The notes under the pieces were generated by a model. It was not told the DNA's origin. It saw only the letters and a program-made list of their open reading frames with translations, and ran no database searches. From positions 1 through 64,000 of the forward strand of contig JADFNS010000017.1 of the NCBI GenBank assembly GCA_022563255.1: 64,000 nucleotides of DNA, written 5' to 3'. The stretch comes from Pseudomonadota bacterium. GTDB lineage: Bacteria; Pseudomonadota; Gammaproteobacteria; Steroidobacterales; Woeseiaceae. Both the position numbers and the translations under genes were made by a program. Shown piece after piece: positions 63,275-64,000 of this stretch. The number at the start of each line of letters is the position of its first letter. Position 1 is the stretch's first letter.

Positions 63275-64000
63275 GTGAGTTTATCAGTTTCCAAACGCAT
63301 GGCCGCCATTAAGCCGTCACCGACCGGCGCCGTGCTCGCGCTGGCCGCAGAATTGCGTGCAGCCGGTCGCGACATCATCAGTCTGGGCGCCGGCGAGCCG
63401 GATTTCGATACGCCGCAGCACATCAAGGATGCGGCCATTACGGCGATCGAAGGTGGCGCGACCAAGTACACGCCGATTGATGGGACGGCCGAATTGAAGG
63501 CAGCGATCCAGCGGAAGTTCGCTCGCGACAATCAGCTGGAATACGACCCTTCGCAAATCATCGCCTCGAGTGGCGCGAAGCAATGTCTCTTCAACCTTTG
63601 TCTGGCCCTGCTCGGGCCCGGAGACGAAGCGATTATTCCGACCCCATACTGGGTCTCCTACCCGGACATGGTTCGCCTGGCAGGCGCTGAGCCCGTTATC
63701 GTGCGGTCGACCATCGAAGAGGACTTCAAAATCACGCCCGCGCAACTCAAAGCAGCGATCTCCTCGCACACCCGGCTGTTGATTATCAACAGCCCCTGCA
63801 ACCCGACCGGAACCAGCTATTCGAAATCCGAGCTGCAGGCACTGGGCATCGTCCTGCAAGAGCACCCGAATATTGTCGTTGTCGCCGACGAGATCTATGA
63901 GCACATCAGCTGGCCCGAGCAGCCGTTCACAAGCTTTGCGTCAGCCTGTCCGGAGTTGTTCGAAAGAACCGTGACGATCAACGGCGTGTCGAAAGCTTAC
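63275..64000 (+). CDS. Aspartate/aromatic aminotransferase, class I (partial, runs off the window)
   Basis: 242 codons before the window ends. The GTG at 63275 is preferred because GAGG lies 8 nt upstream; an in-frame ATG at 63260 would add five residues. [69 protein letters not shown] and the PLP-lysine in NGVSKAY are signatures of the Ib subgroup of aspartate aminotransferases. It transfers amino groups between aspartate and 2-oxoglutarate; prephenate activity is known in this subgroup. Confidence 0.92.
   Translation, partial: MSLSVSKRMAAIKPSPTGAVLALAAELRAAGRDIISLGAGEPDFDTPQHIKDAAITAIEGGATKYTPIDGTAELKAAIQRKFARDNQLEYDPSQIIASSGAKQCLFNLCLALLGPGDEAIIPTPYWVSYPDMVRLAGAEPVIVRSTIEEDFKITPAQLKAAISSHTRLLIINSPCNPTGTSYSKSELQALGIVLQEHPNIVVVADEIYEHISWPEQPFTSFASACPELFERTVTINGVSKAY

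Overview
The window reads as the chromosome of a free-living, probably marine gammaproteobacterium of moderate GC content. The gene orders are gammaproteobacterial: rhombosortase next to a type II secretion cluster, fabD-fabG-acpP-fabF-pabB-pabC-mltG-tmk-holB-pilZ, infC-rpmI-rplT-pheS-pheT-ihfA-merR-tRNA-Pro, and a Vibrio TonB2-like cluster with a TtpC homologue. The exact family is inference; the palindrome-rich accessory stretch and gene set recall Woeseiaceae and relatives. No phage, insertion sequence or CRISPR array was seen.

Layout. 1-4.9 kb is an accessory stretch. It has a small secreted protein behind a GEMM-I-like (cyclic-di-GMP) riboswitch candidate, a DUF1254/DUF1214 protein, small membrane proteins, and a family of imperfect palindromes found only here. 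4.9-10.4 kb carries a glycerophosphodiesterase overlapped by a TIR-like gene, an EEP-family phosphatase, a FadJ-type beta-oxidation enzyme, and a fusion of two cyclic-nucleotide-binding domains with a rhodanese. 10.4-19.7 kb (minus strand) is one long fatty-acid, folate, cell-wall and replication operon headed by rhombosortase. 19.7-25.3 kb (plus) is gspGHIJKLMN. 25.3-31.2 kb (minus) is an AddAB-like helicase-nuclease pair. 31.3-35.5 kb has a DUF6491 lipoprotein, a sulfurtransferase, etfBA, a peroxiredoxin and a ferredoxin. 35.6-40.7 kb (minus) is a TonB2-like energy-transduction operon. 41.3-47.1 kb (plus) is ilvC-leuA-leuC-leuD-leuB behind a leader-peptide attenuator, followed on the minus strand by ilvD and an unrecognised 57-residue gene. 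49-55.2 kb has a membrane Ser/Thr kinase with Calx-beta domains, a GlcD-like oxidase, a threonine dehydratase-like enzyme and a divergent class III cyclase-like protein. 55.2-61.1 kb is the translation cluster, bracketed by tRNA-Pro(GGG) and tRNA-Val(GAC). uvrB and the start of an aspartate aminotransferase gene close the window.

Strongest observations. (1) leuA carries an in-frame amber codon inside its catalytic LRDGEQ motif. (2) ilvC is preceded by a Leu/Val-rich leader peptide with mutually exclusive antiterminator and terminator hairpins. (3) tRNA-Pro(GGG) is followed by two 144-bp tandem repeats, each containing the last 18 nt of the tRNA plus a terminator, an arrangement like the E. 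coli tyrT/rtT repeats. (4) infC appears to start at AUC. (5) A riboswitch-like element and secreted-protein gene are bracketed by copies of one composite palindromic block about 1,080 bp apart. (6) A short gene overlaps the end of ilvD.
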